Shown piece by piece: positions 12,659 through 13,229 of a stretch of 13,229 bases of DNA. The first letter of the stretch is position 1. Each line of letters starts with the position of its first letter. Under the pieces are notes generated by a model. It was not told the DNA's origin. It made no database searches and saw only the letters and a program-made list of their open reading frames with translations. This DNA comes from an archaeon (GTDB lineage: Archaea > Thermoproteota > Nitrososphaeria > Nitrososphaerales > CADDZS01): the NCBI GenBank assembly GCA_021792315.1, contig JAJYUX010000045.1, positions 1 through 13,229 on the forward strand, written 5' to 3'. The translations under genes and the position numbers were made by a program.

Positions 12659-13229
12659 TTATTTACCAGTGAATTTAGGCTGGCGTTTTTCCACGAATGC
12701 ACGTATTCCTTCTTTCAGGTCTTCGCTCTTGGCGATGATCTTTATTGCATCCATCTCATATTCGAGTGCCTCGTCCAAGGAAGCTACTTGGGATCCCTTG
12801 TTTATTGCAATCTTTGCCTGCGCAAGTGCAAGAGGGGAGACTCTTGCAGCCAGCATCCGGATGTAGTCCGTAGCTGCGCGCAACTCCTCTCCATCCGGAA
12901 CTATCTTGTTGATCAGGCCGATTCTCAGAGCTTCTTGAGCATTGATCATCTGTCCCGAGAATATCAATTCCTTGGACTTCGATTTGCCCACTAATCGCAG
13001 CATTCTTTGAGTTCCACCCCATGCTGGAATCAGACCGAGTGTGACCTCAGTTTGGCCGAATCTTGCTCTGTCTGAGGCGAACCGAAGATCGCAGGCCATA
13101 GCGAGCTCGTTTCCTCCCCCCAGAGCAAGTCCATTTATTGCAGCTATGACTGGCTTGGAAGAATTCTCAACTATCGAGAAAGTCCTGTGTCCAGCGTTCA
13201 CGAATTTGTCGGCTTCTTCTGGCTCTATG
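12659..13229 (-). CDS. enoyl-CoA hydratase/isomerase family protein, N-terminus beyond window
   Basis: The gene continues through the right edge. An in-frame GTG at 13201 is internal, because IEPEEADKF precedes it in frame and matches the family. The visible 190 residues are the crotonase core and C-terminal helices. Counting from that GTG, the oxyanion-hole region is KPVIAAINGLALGGG (16-30). The catalytic pair of true hydratases is present, E32 (NELAMACD) and E52 (GQTEV), 20 residues apart as E144/E164 in rat mitochondrial enoyl-CoA hydratase. The predicted reaction is hydration of trans-2-enoyl-CoA to 3-hydroxyacyl-CoA, the step between the neighbouring acyl-CoA dehydrogenase and the 3-hydroxyacyl-CoA dehydrogenase. 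The C-terminus EKRQPKFTGK is typical. About a quarter of the protein is missing. Confidence 0.94.
   Translation of the reverse strand, partial: IEPEEADKFVNAGHRTFSIVENSSKPVIAAINGLALGGGNELAMACDLRFASDRARFGQTEVTLGLIPAWGGTQRMLRLVGKSKSKELIFSGQMINAQEALRIGLINKIVPDGEELRAATDYIRMLAARVSPLALAQAKIAINKGSQVASLDEALEYEMDAIKIIAKSEDLKEGIRAFVEKRQPKFTGK

Noticed and set aside
13199..13201. GTG at 13201 as the start of the enoyl-CoA hydratase
   Set aside because: Family-like residues continue upstream in frame to the window edge and the resulting protein would lack the N-terminal half of the crotonase fold.

Overview
This 13.2 kb window is archaeal. The clearest evidence is a tRNA-Tyr gene with C1-G72 and A73, interrupted by three introns with bulge-helix-bulge (BHB) splice sites. 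Supporting this are a diphthine synthase, TATA-box promoters about 25-35 bp upstream of starts, and a presenilin-type protease of the archaeal kind. TTG and GTG starts are frequent. The genes suggest an aerobic or microaerobic organism able to degrade acyl-CoA. My best guess is the Thermoproteota, for example a non-ammonia-oxidising Nitrososphaeria (Thaumarchaeota) lineage, but phylogeny was not run and this is inference.

Layout. (1) 90-3091, minus strand: a respiratory operon of CuA subunit II, type B (ba3-like) heme-copper oxidase subunit I, and a cupredoxin anchored by three membrane helices. (2) 3281-3466, plus: tRNA-Tyr(GTA) with introns at 30/31, 37/38 and 59/60. (3) 3478-5365, minus: a GT2-like glycosyltransferase translationally overlapped with a nucleotidyltransferase-fold protein. 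(4) 5551-7834, plus: a GT-C-like multi-spanning glycosyltransferase, then a presenilin/signal-peptide-peptidase-type intramembrane aspartyl protease whose N-terminal part lies in another reading frame. (5) 7837-8883, minus: diphthine synthase with an extra C-terminal DUF357-like domain. (6) 9082-9948, plus: 3-hydroxyacyl-CoA dehydrogenase. (7) 9949-13229, minus: enoyl-CoA hydratase (cut by the right edge), acyl-CoA dehydrogenase, and unusual short or divergent ETF beta and alpha subunits.

How the genes work together. The acyl-CoA dehydrogenase, hydratase and hydroxyacyl-CoA dehydrogenase supply three consecutive steps of beta-oxidation; no thiolase is in the window. The ETF-like pair would carry electrons from the dehydrogenase towards the membrane, and the oxidase operon could be the distant sink. 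The middle block looks like cell-surface glycoconjugate synthesis with a membrane protease beside it. I saw no CRISPR array, insertion sequence, phage gene or toxin-antitoxin pair. The strongest points for a second look are the triple-intron tRNA with a 7-nt anticodon exon, the frame break in the presenilin gene, the ETF pair lacking canonical FAD-site motifs, and the diphthine synthase-DUF357 fusion.
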